Shown: positions 36,446 through 45,650, numbered from the stretch's first letter. The stretch is DNA of 64,000 nucleotides from Tannerellaceae bacterium (GCA_031255855.1 JAIRRS010000017.1:44857-108856); one strand, 5' to 3'. The notes: generated from the letters alone by a model not told the origin. Program-made: numbers and translations.

Positions 36446-37438
36446 ATGGAAATGAGTTTTTTACCTGTGATTTTATTGGGAGCGGCTATTTTGCTCCTGA
36501 TAATATTTTTTTATTATGTCCCGTTTCTGATGTGGATATCGGCAAAGGTGTCGGGGGTCAATATTTCGTTGATTCAGTTATTCCTGATGCGTATCCGTAA
36601 AGTGCCTCCCGGCGTTATTACCCGCGCTATGATTGAAGCGCATAAGGCTGGGTTGAAATCGCTTACGCGCGATGAACTGGAAGCCCATTATCTGGCAGGC
36701 GGTCATGTAGAAAGAGTGGTTCATGCCTTGGTTTCCGCATCGAAAGCGAATATCGACCTTACGTTTCAAATGGCTACGGCTATCGACCTTGCGGGGCGCG
36801 ATGTGTTTGAGGCTGTGCAAATGTCGGTAAACCCTAAAGTGATTGATACTCCTCCGGTAACTGCCGTGTCTAAAAACGGTATCCAGTTAATAGCCAAAGC
36901 GCGCGTAACTGTAAGGGCTAATATTAAGCAATTGGTTGGCGGGGCCGGTGAAGAGACTATTTTGGCTCGCGTAGGCGAAGGGATTGTGTCGTCTATCGGT
37001 TCGGCTGAAAATCATGAAAGTGTTCTTGAAAATCCGGATTCTATCTCTAAATTAGTGCTCAGGAAAGGATTGGACGCGGGTACGGCTTTTGAGATTCTGT
37101 CGATTGATATCGCTGATATTGATATAGGTAAAAACATTGGGGCTGTCCTTCAAATGGATCAGGCACAAGCGGACAAGAACATCGCCCAGGCAAAAGCTGA
37201 AGAACGTCGCGCCATGGCGGTGGCTTTAGAACAGGAAATGAAAGCGAAAGCGCAGGAGGCTCGTGCAAAGGTGATTGAAGCGGAAGCGGAGGTGCCTAAA
37301 GCGATGGCAGAGGCTTTTCGCGCCGGTAATCTGGGGATTATGGATTATTATAAGATGAAGAATATCGAAGCTGATACTTCCATGCGTGAAACAATAGCAA
37401 AACCTACTACTGGTCCTTCCAAACCAATCAAGGATTAA
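36446..37438 (+). CDS. floA: Flotillin-like protein FloA
   Basis: 330 residues. One N-terminal hydrophobic hairpin ([20 protein letters not shown]) is followed by an SPFH-type domain ([39 protein letters not shown]), then a long Ala/Glu/Lys-rich coiled coil ([20 protein letters not shown] and following). The match to the FloA/YqfA (UPF0365) family is strong along the whole length. FloA builds functional membrane microdomains that help recruit envelope enzymes. It sits between its NfeD partner and a nucleoside phosphorylase gene whose ATG follows directly on its stop. Confidence 0.93.
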   Translation: MEMSFLPVILLGAAILLLIIFFYYVPFLMWISAKVSGVNISLIQLFLMRIRKVPPGVITRAMIEAHKAGLKSLTRDELEAHYLAGGHVERVVHALVSASKANIDLTFQMATAIDLAGRDVFEAVQMSVNPKVIDTPPVTAVSKNGIQLIAKARVTVRANIKQLVGGAGEETILARVGEGIVSSIGSAENHESVLENPDSISKLVLRKGLDAGTAFEILSIDIADIDIGKNIGAVLQMDQAQADKNIAQAKAEERRAMAVALEQEMKAKAQEARAKVIEAEAEVPKAMAEAFRAGNLGIMDYYKMKNIEADTSMRETIAKPTTGPSKPIKD

Positions 37439-38308
37439 ATGAAAATAATTCAACCTTCGGAACTTATTATTAATGAAGATGGAAGTATATTCCATCTTCA
37501 TTTGAAACCGGGACAGTTGTCGGATAAAATTATTTTAGTGGGAGACCCCGACCGCGTTGAAGCGGTTGCTTCTTATTTTGACGAAACGGAATGTGAGGTT
37601 TCCAACCGTGAATTCCGGACTGTTACGGGAAGATATAAGGGCAAACGCCTGACTGTATTATCACATGGTATCGGCACTGATAATATTGATATTGTATTGA
37701 CTGAATTGGATGCATTGGTGAATATTGACTTTAAGACCCGGACGGTGAAGCCAACATTCGAACAGCTAACAATGGTGCGTGTGGGAACTTCGGGCGGCCT
37801 CCAGCCTTTTACTCCTATTGGTTCGTATGTGGCTGCAGAGAAGTCTATCGGTTTTGATGGCGTTGTCTATTTTTATGCCGATAATCAGAGGGTTCGCGAT
37901 GCTGATTTTGAAGCGGAGTTGTTAAAACAGCTTAACTGGCAGTTGGCCGGCATATGGCCTTACGTGGCTAATTCCGATTCCTCTCTGGTGGAACAAATCG
38001 CAAAGGATGATATTATCCGGGGAGTTACGATTGCCGCCAATGGTTTTTACGGCCCTCAAGGACGGGAAGTCCGCTTGGCTCTTACCGACCCCAACTTAAA
38101 TAAAAAGATTGAAGCTTTTGACTATAACGGCAGGAAGATTACTAATTATGAGATGGAGAGTTCATCGTTGGCCGCTTTATCTGCTTTGATGGGGCATCGG
38201 GCGATGACTGTCTGTTGCATCATTGCCGGAAGAGTGGACAAAAATATGAATACAAACTATAAAGGTACTATAACCGGATTGATTGAAATGGTTTTGAACC
38301 GAATATGA
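37439..38308 (+). CDS. Nucleoside phosphorylase (uridine phosphorylase-like)
   Basis: 289 residues of the PNP/UDP family: VGDPDRVEAVASYF at the N-terminus, SHGIGTDNIDIVLTELDALV, MVRVGTSGGLQPFTPIGSYV (phosphate-binding block) and a C-terminal NYEMESSSLAALSALMGHRA where the Glu-Met-Glu motif contacts ribose. It splits a nucleoside with phosphate to base and ribose-1-phosphate, in salvage. Uridine is favoured by the pattern but not proved. The ATG abuts the floA stop, so coupling is likely even though the functions look unrelated. A terminator follows. Confidence 0.87.
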   Translation: MKIIQPSELIINEDGSIFHLHLKPGQLSDKIILVGDPDRVEAVASYFDETECEVSNREFRTVTGRYKGKRLTVLSHGIGTDNIDIVLTELDALVNIDFKTRTVKPTFEQLTMVRVGTSGGLQPFTPIGSYVAAEKSIGFDGVVYFYADNQRVRDADFEAELLKQLNWQLAGIWPYVANSDSSLVEQIAKDDIIRGVTIAANGFYGPQGREVRLALTDPNLNKKIEAFDYNGRKITNYEMESSSLAALSALMGHRAMTVCCIIAGRVDKNMNTNYKGTITGLIEMVLNRI

Positions 38309-38330
38309 TTATTGGTATACTATTCTTGTA

Positions 38331-38370
38331 AAAAAGGCATGGACTGTATGAGAGTCTATGCCTTTTCTTT
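38331..38370. terminator. Terminator after the floA operon (usable on both strands)
   Basis: AAAGGCATGGACT pairs with AGTCTATGCCTTT across a short loop (one G-U pair), followed by TCTTTTATTT; an A-run precedes it, so it can also end the convergent Gfo/Idh gene. Confidence 0.75.
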
Positions 38371-38388
38371 TATTTAAACCGGAATGTA

Positions 38389-39711
38389 TTATAATTCAGG
38401 TAATTTCCAAGGGGCACGATAATAGGCGCTGGCTAATGCCGTGGCTTCGCTATCACCGACAAAACGGCTGGTTGCGTCGTCCCAATGTAGCTCCCGTTGT
38501 ACGCGGCAGGATATATTCGCCATGTGCGACATTTTTGCTACTCTTGCTCCTATTTCTATATCTCCGGCAGGTAATTCACGGCTTTTCATACAGGCCAGGA
38601 AATTGCCTACATGGTTGTATAATCCCTTACCTTCACCTTTTCTGAAGGGAACGACATCCATACGTGGTGTATTGCCGGCAATAACCGGCATGACTTCCCA
38701 TCCGGCACGCGTTAATATCATTGTGCCATTTTCGCCGTAAAATGCCAGGCCTTCTTTTTTATCGTATAAACCATGGTTGATACCGCAGGCATGATCCCAA
38801 ATAATATTGAAGTCTTTATAGGCATAGGTGGCCATTAGCGTATCGGGCGTTTCCATGGCATCGTAAGGATATGCAAATTTGCCTCCGTTTGAGAAAACAT
38901 GGGTCGGTAAACCAGCTCCCATACCTTCCAACGCATAATCCAACAGGTGCACTCCCCAGTCGGACATTAATCCTCCGGCATAATCCCAGAAGAAACGGAA
39001 ATTATAATGGAAACGGTATTCATTGAATGGCCGCTTGGGAGCCGGTCCGATCCACATATCATAATCGACCCCAGCGGGAGGATTGCTGTCGGGTTTAACA
39101 GGCAGCGTTGGTTTCCCGTCTTGGTATGCCCAAACTTTTACCGTACGTATCCGCCCGATATTCCCGGCACGCAGATAGGCAGCGGCTTCATTCCAATGCG
39201 GGTCGCTCCGTTGCCACTGGCCGACTTGTACGACACGGTTGTATTTCCGGGCGGCTTTTACCATCAGGTCACATTCTTCTATTGTATTGGCAAGAGGCTT
39301 TTCTACATAAACGTCTTTACCGGCCTGGGCTGCCCATATCATCGGGAGACAATGCCAATGGTCGGGAGTGCCGATAATTACGGCATCTACCTCCTTGTTT
39401 TCTATCACCCGGCGCCAGTCTTTATACAAATAGGGGACTTTTTTCCCTGATTTCTTTTCTACGTCGGCCGCGCGCTTGTTTAGCCACTCATTGTCTACAT
39501 CGCAAAGCGCTATACATTCTACTTCGGGGTATTCGAGAAATGTGTTCAGATCGGAATAACCCATACTCCGGCAACCTATCAAAGCTACCTTTATTTTATT
39601 ACTCGGAGCGGCGATTCCATATATTGAACTATAAGACCCTCCTATTACCGGGGTCAGGCCAAATGCCGCTGTGGACAGGGCAGATTTTTGTAAAAAGTCT
39701 CTTCTATTCAT
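38389..39711 (-). CDS. Tat-exported Gfo/Idh/MocA-family oxidoreductase
   Basis: 441 residues from ATG 39711, which begins the Tat signal (MNRRDFLQKSALSTAAFGL). The Rossmann motif is VALIGCRSMGYSDL; the catalytic EKP motif is VYVEKPLANTIEECDLM; the C-terminal alpha/beta domain contains DYDMWIGPAPKRPFNEYRFH, typical of the exported Bacteroidetes subgroup (GH109-like relatives). These enzymes use NAD(P) to oxidise or reduce sugars, sometimes with a tightly held cofactor carried through Tat. The substrate is not determinable. It is divergent from the UpxY gene, with overlapping promoter sequence at 39751-39767. Confidence 0.88.
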   Translation of the reverse strand: MNRRDFLQKSALSTAAFGLTPVIGGSYSSIYGIAAPSNKIKVALIGCRSMGYSDLNTFLEYPEVECIALCDVDNEWLNKRAADVEKKSGKKVPYLYKDWRRVIENKEVDAVIIGTPDHWHCLPMIWAAQAGKDVYVEKPLANTIEECDLMVKAARKYNRVVQVGQWQRSDPHWNEAAAYLRAGNIGRIRTVKVWAYQDGKPTLPVKPDSNPPAGVDYDMWIGPAPKRPFNEYRFHYNFRFFWDYAGGLMSDWGVHLLDYALEGMGAGLPTHVFSNGGKFAYPYDAMETPDTLMATYAYKDFNIIWDHACGINHGLYDKKEGLAFYGENGTMILTRAGWEVMPVIAGNTPRMDVVPFRKGEGKGLYNHVGNFLACMKSRELPAGDIEIGARVAKMSHMANISCRVQRELHWDDATSRFVGDSEATALASAYYRAPWKLPEL

Positions 39712-39750
39712 GCATGCTTTTCTTAATGTATTTATTTTGATCGTTCCAGT

Positions 39751-39767
39751 CAAAAGATATATCTTTG
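39751..39767. promoter_or_regulatory. Near-palindromic promoter core between divergent genes
   Basis: CAAAAGATATATCTTTG contains TATCTTTG (39760-39767, exact -7 element) towards the UpxY gene at 39817 and the imperfect mirror TATCTTTTG towards the Gfo/Idh gene at 39711. Confidence 0.5.
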
Positions 39768-39816
39768 CGTAAAAGTACAAATAATATCATACCGTTTTCT
39801 GCAAAAGTAACTAATC

Positions 39817-40317
39817 ATGACAAACAATCTAAATCATATACTTAATTGGTATGTTTTATATACGTCGCCTAGAGCCGAAAAACAAGTAAAAGAACGAATT
39901 GCCTTAAAAGGAGTAGAATGTTGGCTACCCTTACATCGTGCTCCCCGCGTATGGTCTGACAGAGTGAAATTAGTAGACATTCCTTTATTTAACTCGTATG
40001 TGTTTGTGAAATGCAACGATTACGAATTGCGCGATTTATTGAAAATATATGGCGTGGTACGTATTGTTTATTATGACGGAAAACCGGCGATTATCCGGCA
40101 GAAAGAGATAGACGCTATCAAAGAATTCCTTGAAAAAGCCCAAAGCCATACGTTATTGGTTGGCGATGATGTTGAAATCCTTACCGGACCCTTTAAGAAT
40201 GTAGCAGGAAAAGTGGAAAAGATAAATAAGAACCATTTGATTTTGTACATAGACCAAATTGGTTATCCGGTGTGCGTAGACTTGTCTGAAGTAGCGCCTG
40301 TTAAAAGGCTTATATGA
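39817..40317 (+). CDS. UpxY-type NusG-family transcription antiterminator
   Basis: 166 residues. The NGN domain begins WYVLYTSPRAEKQVKERIAL and includes CWLPLHRAPRVWSDR and LFNSYVFVKCND; the KOW motif is VGDDVEILTGPFKNVAGKV. This is the UpxY/RfaH-like branch, which in Bacteroides is encoded at the start of capsular polysaccharide operons and lets polymerase read through them. Here there is no polysaccharide cluster: the gene downstream is convergent cobQ, and their 3' ends overlap by 55 bp. It therefore acts either at a distance or not at an operon in cis. Confidence 0.88.
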   Translation: MTNNLNHILNWYVLYTSPRAEKQVKERIALKGVECWLPLHRAPRVWSDRVKLVDIPLFNSYVFVKCNDYELRDLLKIYGVVRIVYYDGKPAIIRQKEIDAIKEFLEKAQSHTLLVGDDVEILTGPFKNVAGKVEKINKNHLILYIDQIGYPVCVDLSEVAPVKRLI

Positions 40318-41816
40318 ACCCTATCAATTCTCAATTGCCTATAAATCTGTTCCAGGTTTATATGCCCGCGTATCAAATCTGCCAGTTTATTGTATTGTAG
40401 TTCTTTGAAAGCGGCATAGTTGAAGGATGTCGCCCCTTTTTTCATATTGAAACCTCCGGCCAAATCGTCCAATGCAACGGGATTATCCAAAATACCGTGC
40501 ATGTAACTTCCCCAGCAACGGTTATTCAGGTAATAACCATCTTTAGTACCGTCTGCCAACTTAACAACAGGCTGTTCTTTTTCATTATCTTGTAATGTAG
40601 TACGTCCCATATGGATTTCGTATCCTTTACAAACGTTTTCTTTTTTAGCCGGAAGGAAGGTAAAAGCGCTTTGCCTTGTTATCTTTTGTTTTTCTATAAT
40701 TGTCACGACAGGCAGCAATCCTAAACCGGAAACGACCGGGATGTCTCCTTCGATACCGTTTGGGTCTTCAATCGTCATACCCATCATCTGGTAGCCACCA
40801 CAAATACCGATTATTTTTTTTCCGTCTTTATGGGCTTTTACTATGGCTTCGGCCATCCCATTGGCTCGGAGATACTGCAAATCGGATAATGTGTTTTTTG
40901 TTCCGGGAAGGATGATAATATCCGCCTTTGCCACTTCGTCTGTAGTATGGATATAGTAGGGGTTGAAACGGTCGTCCATCTCCAGCACATCGAAATCGGT
41001 AAAGTTTGACATTCGTTTCAGCAGCACAATACCAACATTTATTTTACCTTCTTTCCACGTATTGTTTTTCATATCCAGAACGACCGAGTCTTCTTCTTCT
41101 ATTTTAATATCACGAAAATAAGGGATAACACCTACGACCGGGATACCAGTCAGTTTTTCTAAAATCTTTTTCCCTTCTTCAAACAGGGAGATGTCGCCCC
41201 TGAATTTATTAATGATTATTCCTTTTACCAATTTCCGTTCTTCGGGCGGGAGTAATTCTATCGTACCATAAACAGAACCAAACACTCCTCCTCTGTCGAT
41301 ATCGGCTATGAGGTAAACGTCGGCCCCGGCGGCCAGCGCCATCCGCATGTTGGTAATGTCTCTGTCGCGGAGATTTATTTCGGAAATACTTCCCGCCCCT
41401 TCCATTACTACCGGATTGTATTTTTGTTCCAGGCGTTTAAAGGCTTCAATTACTTCGCGGAATAACTCCTCTTTGGTGTTTTGCTTGCCGAAATAATCTT
41501 TGGCAGACATATTTCCAACCGGTTTACCATGTAATATTACTTGCGAACTTTTGTCGTTGGTGGGTTTCAGCAGCACCGGATTCATATCCGTATGAGGAGT
41601 TACTCCGGCTGCTTCTGCCTGAACCACTTGCGCACGCCCCATTTCTCCTCCTTCCGGTGTTGAATATGAGTTAAGCGACATATTCTGGGCTTTAAAAGGA
41701 GCCGGGGAATAACCGTCTTGCTTGAATATCCGGCAAAAAGCGGCATTAATAATACTTTTTCCGGCATCCGAACAGGTACCGACAAACATAATAGGTTTCA
41801 GCGAATGTTGCTTCAT
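40263..41816 (-). CDS. cobQ: Cobyric acid synthase
   Basis: 517 residues from ATG 41816. The N-terminal dethiobiotin-synthetase-like ATPase has MFVGTCSDAGKSIINAAFC; the C-terminal glutamine amidotransferase has the nucleophile Cys in GICGGYQMMGMTI and the His in GSYMHGILDNPVAL. CobQ amidates four side chains of adenosylcobyrinic acid diamide in cobalamin synthesis or late salvage. No other cob gene and no B12 riboswitch is in view. The last 20 or so residues, beyond the usual LADLIRGHINLEQIYRQL end, are encoded antisense to the UpxY gene. Confidence 0.94.
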   Translation of the reverse strand: MKQHSLKPIMFVGTCSDAGKSIINAAFCRIFKQDGYSPAPFKAQNMSLNSYSTPEGGEMGRAQVVQAEAAGVTPHTDMNPVLLKPTNDKSSQVILHGKPVGNMSAKDYFGKQNTKEELFREVIEAFKRLEQKYNPVVMEGAGSISEINLRDRDITNMRMALAAGADVYLIADIDRGGVFGSVYGTIELLPPEERKLVKGIIINKFRGDISLFEEGKKILEKLTGIPVVGVIPYFRDIKIEEEDSVVLDMKNNTWKEGKINVGIVLLKRMSNFTDFDVLEMDDRFNPYYIHTTDEVAKADIIILPGTKNTLSDLQYLRANGMAEAIVKAHKDGKKIIGICGGYQMMGMTIEDPNGIEGDIPVVSGLGLLPVVTIIEKQKITRQSAFTFLPAKKENVCKGYEIHMGRTTLQDNEKEQPVVKLADGTKDGYYLNNRCWGSYMHGILDNPVALDDLAGGFNMKKGATSFNYAAFKELQYNKLADLIRGHINLEQIYRQLRIDRVHISLLTGATSDKSTHTG

Positions 41817-41904
41817 TTTCGGGAATCCGACACGTTGATCACTAAATAATAAATTCAAATTTGCCCGCCCGAAAAAACACGTAGCCAGCTATATTCCATT
41901 TGTT

Positions 41905-42723
41905 TTAATTAAATACTTTCGTTGATTTAATAACGATATCGGTAACCGGACGGTCGTTTTTATCTGTATTGACCAACGACATTTTTTCTACGATATCAAA
42001 GCCATTCACTACTTCACCAAAAATAGTTACCGAACCGTCCAGATGCGGGACTCCGCCGATAGTTTTATAAATTTCACGACGTTCGGCCGGTATAGTTATC
42101 CGTCCTTGTGCTGCCAGAGTATCCATAACCATTAACGAAGCCATGTTTGCTAATTGAGTTTGCAAAGTATCATTACCGGCTGCTGTTGGGTTTTCTTCTT
42201 TCAATTGGGCAAGGAATTTATAATAAAACCAGCTTCGATGTATATTGTTGATTCGTTCTTCTTTTTCGTCTAATTCTTTATCTGTAAGTATTTTCCCCTG
42301 GACAAAACAAAATTGTGTTCCGGCAGAAGCACGTTCGGGATTTTCGCTGTCTGGAATCTTCGCGTCAATTAATGCTCCCCGTTTATTGAAATAGTGTGGA
42401 AGAATTTCTGCCGGTACCGTATACCCTCCATCTCCGTCGCCATATAGTTTTCCGGAGACTCTTTCTTTGGTCGTAGGATCGCCACCCTGAACAACAAACT
42501 CTTTGATAACCCGATGGAATATAATCCCTTCGTATTCATTCGCCTGGCATAGTTTTATAAAATTATCGCGATGTAAAGGCGTATCTTCATAAAGCATAAC
42601 GGTTACGTCACCCATTGAGGTGGTGATTGTTACATATACCGGTTTCGTCAAGTCGAGTTTTTTATCTTTGCAGCCTCCACACAAGAATAAAATGCATAGT
42701 GTAGTTATAATCAATTGTTTCAT
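41905..42723 (-). CDS. Cyclophilin-type peptidyl-prolyl isomerase lipoprotein
   Basis: 272 residues from ATG 42723, giving a lipoprotein signal (IITTLCILFLCGGC). The cyclophilin core starts VTITTSMGDVTVMLYEDTP and includes IIFHRVIKEFVVQGGDPTTK, GTQFCFVQG and HLDGSVTIFGEVVNGFDIVE. A helical insertion of about 70 residues (ERINNIHRSWFYYKFLAQL and on) splits the core between the FCFVQG strand and the final strands, as is common in Bacteroidetes cyclophilins. It probably helps fold envelope proteins in the periplasm. It lies 19 bp downstream of the U32 gene on the same strand. Confidence 0.92.
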   Translation of the reverse strand: MKQLIITTLCILFLCGGCKDKKLDLTKPVYVTITTSMGDVTVMLYEDTPLHRDNFIKLCQANEYEGIIFHRVIKEFVVQGGDPTTKERVSGKLYGDGDGGYTVPAEILPHYFNKRGALIDAKIPDSENPERASAGTQFCFVQGKILTDKELDEKEERINNIHRSWFYYKFLAQLKEENPTAAGNDTLQTQLANMASLMVMDTLAAQGRITIPAERREIYKTIGGVPHLDGSVTIFGEVVNGFDIVEKMSLVNTDKNDRPVTDIVIKSTKVFN

Positions 42724-42742
42724 AATATGGAATATATTAGTT

Positions 42743-44641
42743 TTATTTCTTTTCATCGACAAATATAAGCATTTGGCAGGCTTTACAATCAAATTGCAGT
42801 CGCAATTTGACTTCTTTATATAGTAAATAATAGGGTTCTTTATAAGGCGAATGCTGTTTTTGATAAACCGGACACCATCCCATACTATACCGTAAACAAT
42901 GTTTGGCAAACATTAGTGGAACATTTTTACCAGGCAATATATCAAAGGCAGGTTCAATATGCTCCACGCCATGTTTCCTGTAAAAAATCTCTGATTGGGA
43001 GTTTGATACATTTCCCAAGTATGTCAATTCTTTTTCCGGATAAGGTACTTGTTCTTCCTTACCGGGCTGGGGACGAATTTCACGGCGATAACGGATTTTT
43101 CTGGCTATCATCAGTTTTTCCACAGCTTTCCGCCTCATTTCTGCCAATAAAGAAGAAGGGACAAACCAGTTCTTATTCATAGAAATTGTTAATAGTCTGG
43201 ATTCAAATAGTGTATTACCCAACTTGGAAAGCTGCTTCTTAATATTAATTTCTTGCTCTTGCTTGGCTATTTCTTTCCCGAAAGGTTCTGTAACAATGGC
43301 CCTCGCTCCTGTCTCATCTGTTATCGCCAGGGTATAACCAAAAGGATTATCAAGGAATTCCATGTCGACGGCCATTTTCCGTTCGGCGGAAGGTTTGAGC
43401 AAGATTTTTTCAAACGCCTGGTCGTGATTCCGGAACACTTCCGTCTTATGTTTCAACAAAGGCATTTCAAGAGGGAATATGCGGTTTCCTTCCACTTTAT
43501 TTACACGAAATCCTTCCAAATCTCCTTTCCGGTTGAAAAACACAAGCCCATCGCCATTAGTTAAAGATTTCGCGCCGGAGGATATCGTAAACGAATTATC
43601 CCTGACTTCTTTCACAATCCCTATTGGTTCACCTTTTGATTTAGGTGTGTCAAACGAGGTGATTTCAGTTGTTCTTTTATGCAAAAAGAAAGACGTAAAG
43701 CCGCGGTTGAAACTTTTTTCGGGAACAGGTTCGAAGGTAAAAACACTTCTGCCGGCTGACAACCTTTTATACTCCGAACGCCGACCTAATACAGCATCCA
43801 GTTGTTTCCGGTAATAAGCCGTAATATTTTTCACATATGTCACATCTTTCAACCTGCCTTCTATTTTGAATGAAGTTACCCCGGCATCCAGCAGGGCTTC
43901 CAATTCATCCGAACGGTTCATATCTTTTAAAGAAAGCAAATGTTTTCCCTGTATAATTTCTTTACCTTCTGCATCTATCATTGTATATGGCAAACGGCAA
44001 TATTGCGCACACTCTCCCCTATTGGCGCTGCGCCCGCTAAGGGCTGCACTAAGAAAACATTGCCCGCTGTAACTTACACAAAGGGCCCCATGAACGAATG
44101 ATTCCAATGAGACAGATGTTTCTCCTGCAATTTTTCTTATTTCATTTAATGATAGTTCACGCGCCAAGACAACTTGTGAAAAACCTGCCGACTCCAGGAA
44201 TTTTATCTTTTCAACCGTCCGGTTATCAGCTTGTGTACTCGCATGTAAAGGTATGGGAGGTATATTAAGCTGCGTGATGCCCATGTCTTGTATTATTAAA
44301 GCATCGGCTCCGGCATCATAAAGTTTGTGAATCAGCGATTCCGTTTCTTTCAATTCTTCCTCTTTCAGAATAGTATTCAGAGCCACATAAACACGCGCAT
44401 CAAACTGGTGCGCGTAGGTACACAAAGCACGTATATCCTCCAAGGAATTACCTGCCGCCGCACGCGCACTGAACTTGGGAGCCCCGATATATACGGCATC
44501 CGCCCCATGATTAACAGCTTCGATTCCACCTATTAAATCTTTCGCCGGAGAGAGGAGTTCTATAGCCTTTCTCCCTCTCTTTAGCGGTAGGTTCTCTCCG
44601 GGTTTCTCACTTGGGGGGAGTAAGGGGGGGTTAGAGTTCAT
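42743..44641 (-). CDS. U32-family protein (RlhA/YdcP-like), repeat-extended N-terminus
   Basis: 632 residues. The U32 core starts IELLSPAKDLIGGIEAVNHG, continues YIGAPKFSARAAAGNS, and has the conserved cysteine block RGECAQYCRLPYTM; the middle region fits DUF3656, and a C-terminal cysteine set (HCLRYSMGWCP..FDCKACQM) may bind Fe-S. The E. coli relative RlhA hydroxylates C2501 of 23S rRNA, so tRNA/rRNA modification is the likely role rather than proteolysis. The first 25 or so residues (PPLLPPSEKPGENLPLKRG) are proline-rich and look like translated intergenic repeat; no other usable start codon exists before the core, so the ATG at 44641 seems required. It overlaps the metA stop by 11 bp. Confidence 0.88.
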   Translation of the reverse strand: MNSNPPLLPPSEKPGENLPLKRGRKAIELLSPAKDLIGGIEAVNHGADAVYIGAPKFSARAAAGNSLEDIRALCTYAHQFDARVYVALNTILKEEELKETESLIHKLYDAGADALIIQDMGITQLNIPPIPLHASTQADNRTVEKIKFLESAGFSQVVLARELSLNEIRKIAGETSVSLESFVHGALCVSYSGQCFLSAALSGRSANRGECAQYCRLPYTMIDAEGKEIIQGKHLLSLKDMNRSDELEALLDAGVTSFKIEGRLKDVTYVKNITAYYRKQLDAVLGRRSEYKRLSAGRSVFTFEPVPEKSFNRGFTSFFLHKRTTEITSFDTPKSKGEPIGIVKEVRDNSFTISSGAKSLTNGDGLVFFNRKGDLEGFRVNKVEGNRIFPLEMPLLKHKTEVFRNHDQAFEKILLKPSAERKMAVDMEFLDNPFGYTLAITDETGARAIVTEPFGKEIAKQEQEINIKKQLSKLGNTLFESRLLTISMNKNWFVPSSLLAEMRRKAVEKLMIARKIRYRREIRPQPGKEEQVPYPEKELTYLGNVSNSQSEIFYRKHGVEHIEPAFDILPGKNVPLMFAKHCLRYSMGWCPVYQKQHSPYKEPYYLLYKEVKLRLQFDCKACQMLIFVDEKK

Positions 44642-45563
44642 TTATATTTTTGATTTCTTCAATCCGGTAAGGTGTTTCCTGATATACATAATAATTCAGC
44701 CAATTAGTAAACAATAAATTAGCATGGCCTCTCCAACGGACAACAGGCCCCAAGGCGGGGTCGTTGTTCCGGTAATAATTTACGGGGACATTAATAGGTA
44801 AACCTTTATCCGCATCCCGGATATATTCATCATTCAAGGTATAAGGAGAATACTCGGAATGGCCTGTAATATAAAACTCCCGTCCTCCGCGCGACATAAC
44901 CATATAAACTCCCGATTCTTCACTCTCTGATAAGAGCATGAGCTCTGGAACTTTCAATATGTCTTCACGCCGTATTTCGGTGTGACGGCTATGTGGCACA
45001 TAAAACTCCTCGTCAAATCCTCTGAAAATTGGTAAAAAAGGCTCACGCAAAGTATGACGGAATACACCAAACATCTTGGCCGGAAGCCCATATTTGGGTA
45101 TTTTATAAAAATGATGCAAGGCCGCCTGAGCTGCCCAGCATATATACAATGTGGATGTAATATGCGTACGCGCCCAATCGAAAATAGTCGTTATTTCGTT
45201 CCAATAATGCACATCTTCAAAAGGCATTTGTTCTACAGGAGCTCCGGTAACAATAAGCCCATCGTAAAAACTACCGGCTATCTCATCAAAGTCTTTATAA
45301 AACTCCCGCATATGTTCAACAGGTGTATTTTTAGGCGTATGTCCCTTTATCTTCATAAAATCAAGTTCTATTTGCAAAGGGCTATTACTGAGTAAACGGA
45401 TCAAATCCGTTTCTGTTGTAATTTTTAACGGCATCAGATTCAGTACCACCATTCTAAGAGGTCTGATATCCTGCGTTGAAGCTCGCGACGAATCCATCAC
45501 GAAAATATGTTCTTCCTTCAACAAATCAATTGCCGGTAAGTTTTTTTGTAAGTTTAATGGCAT
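44631..45563 (-). CDS. metA: Homoserine O-acetyltransferase (MetA type)
   Basis: 310 residues. The catalytic Cys142 is in LYICWAAQAAL, and the family blocks MPLKITTETDLIRLLSN and HSRHTEI are present. Residue 111 is Glu (VTGAPVEQMPFEDV); published work on this family links Glu111 to acetyl-CoA and Gly111 to succinyl-CoA, so acetyl transfer is predicted despite the usual succinyltransferase annotation. It is the first step of methionine synthesis from homoserine. No SAM riboswitch is seen upstream; a consensus -7 element is at 45584-45591. The stop overlaps the start of the U32 gene. Confidence 0.95.
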   Translation of the reverse strand: MPLNLQKNLPAIDLLKEEHIFVMDSSRASTQDIRPLRMVVLNLMPLKITTETDLIRLLSNSPLQIELDFMKIKGHTPKNTPVEHMREFYKDFDEIAGSFYDGLIVTGAPVEQMPFEDVHYWNEITTIFDWARTHITSTLYICWAAQAALHHFYKIPKYGLPAKMFGVFRHTLREPFLPIFRGFDEEFYVPHSRHTEIRREDILKVPELMLLSESEESGVYMVMSRGGREFYITGHSEYSPYTLNDEYIRDADKGLPINVPVNYYRNNDPALGPVVRWRGHANLLFTNWLNYYVYQETPYRIEEIKNINEL

Positions 45564-45583
45564 GTTTCAGAGTTTATTTCGCA

Positions 45584-45591
45584 CAAACTTA
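45584..45591 (-). promoter_or_regulatory. -7 promoter element of metA
   Basis: Minus-strand TAAGTTTG, exact TAnnTTTG, 20 nt before the metA ATG. Confidence 0.6.
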
Positions 45592-45650
45592 AATAAAAAT
45601 CTTCGATTTATAAACATGTCGCATAAAAGAAAGGTCATTCCTGAATTTTT

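Noticed and set aside
41817..41904. Cobalamin riboswitch before cobQ
   Set aside because: Only about 90 bp to the cyclophilin gene, with no B12-box-like sequence seen.
42724..42909. 62-residue N-terminal extension of the cyclophilin protein
   Set aside because: It overlaps the U32 gene end on the same strand and precedes a clear lipoprotein signal starting at 42723.
45564..45650. SAM riboswitch before metA
   Set aside because: The leader after the -7 element is about 20 nt; no multi-stem structure is possible there.
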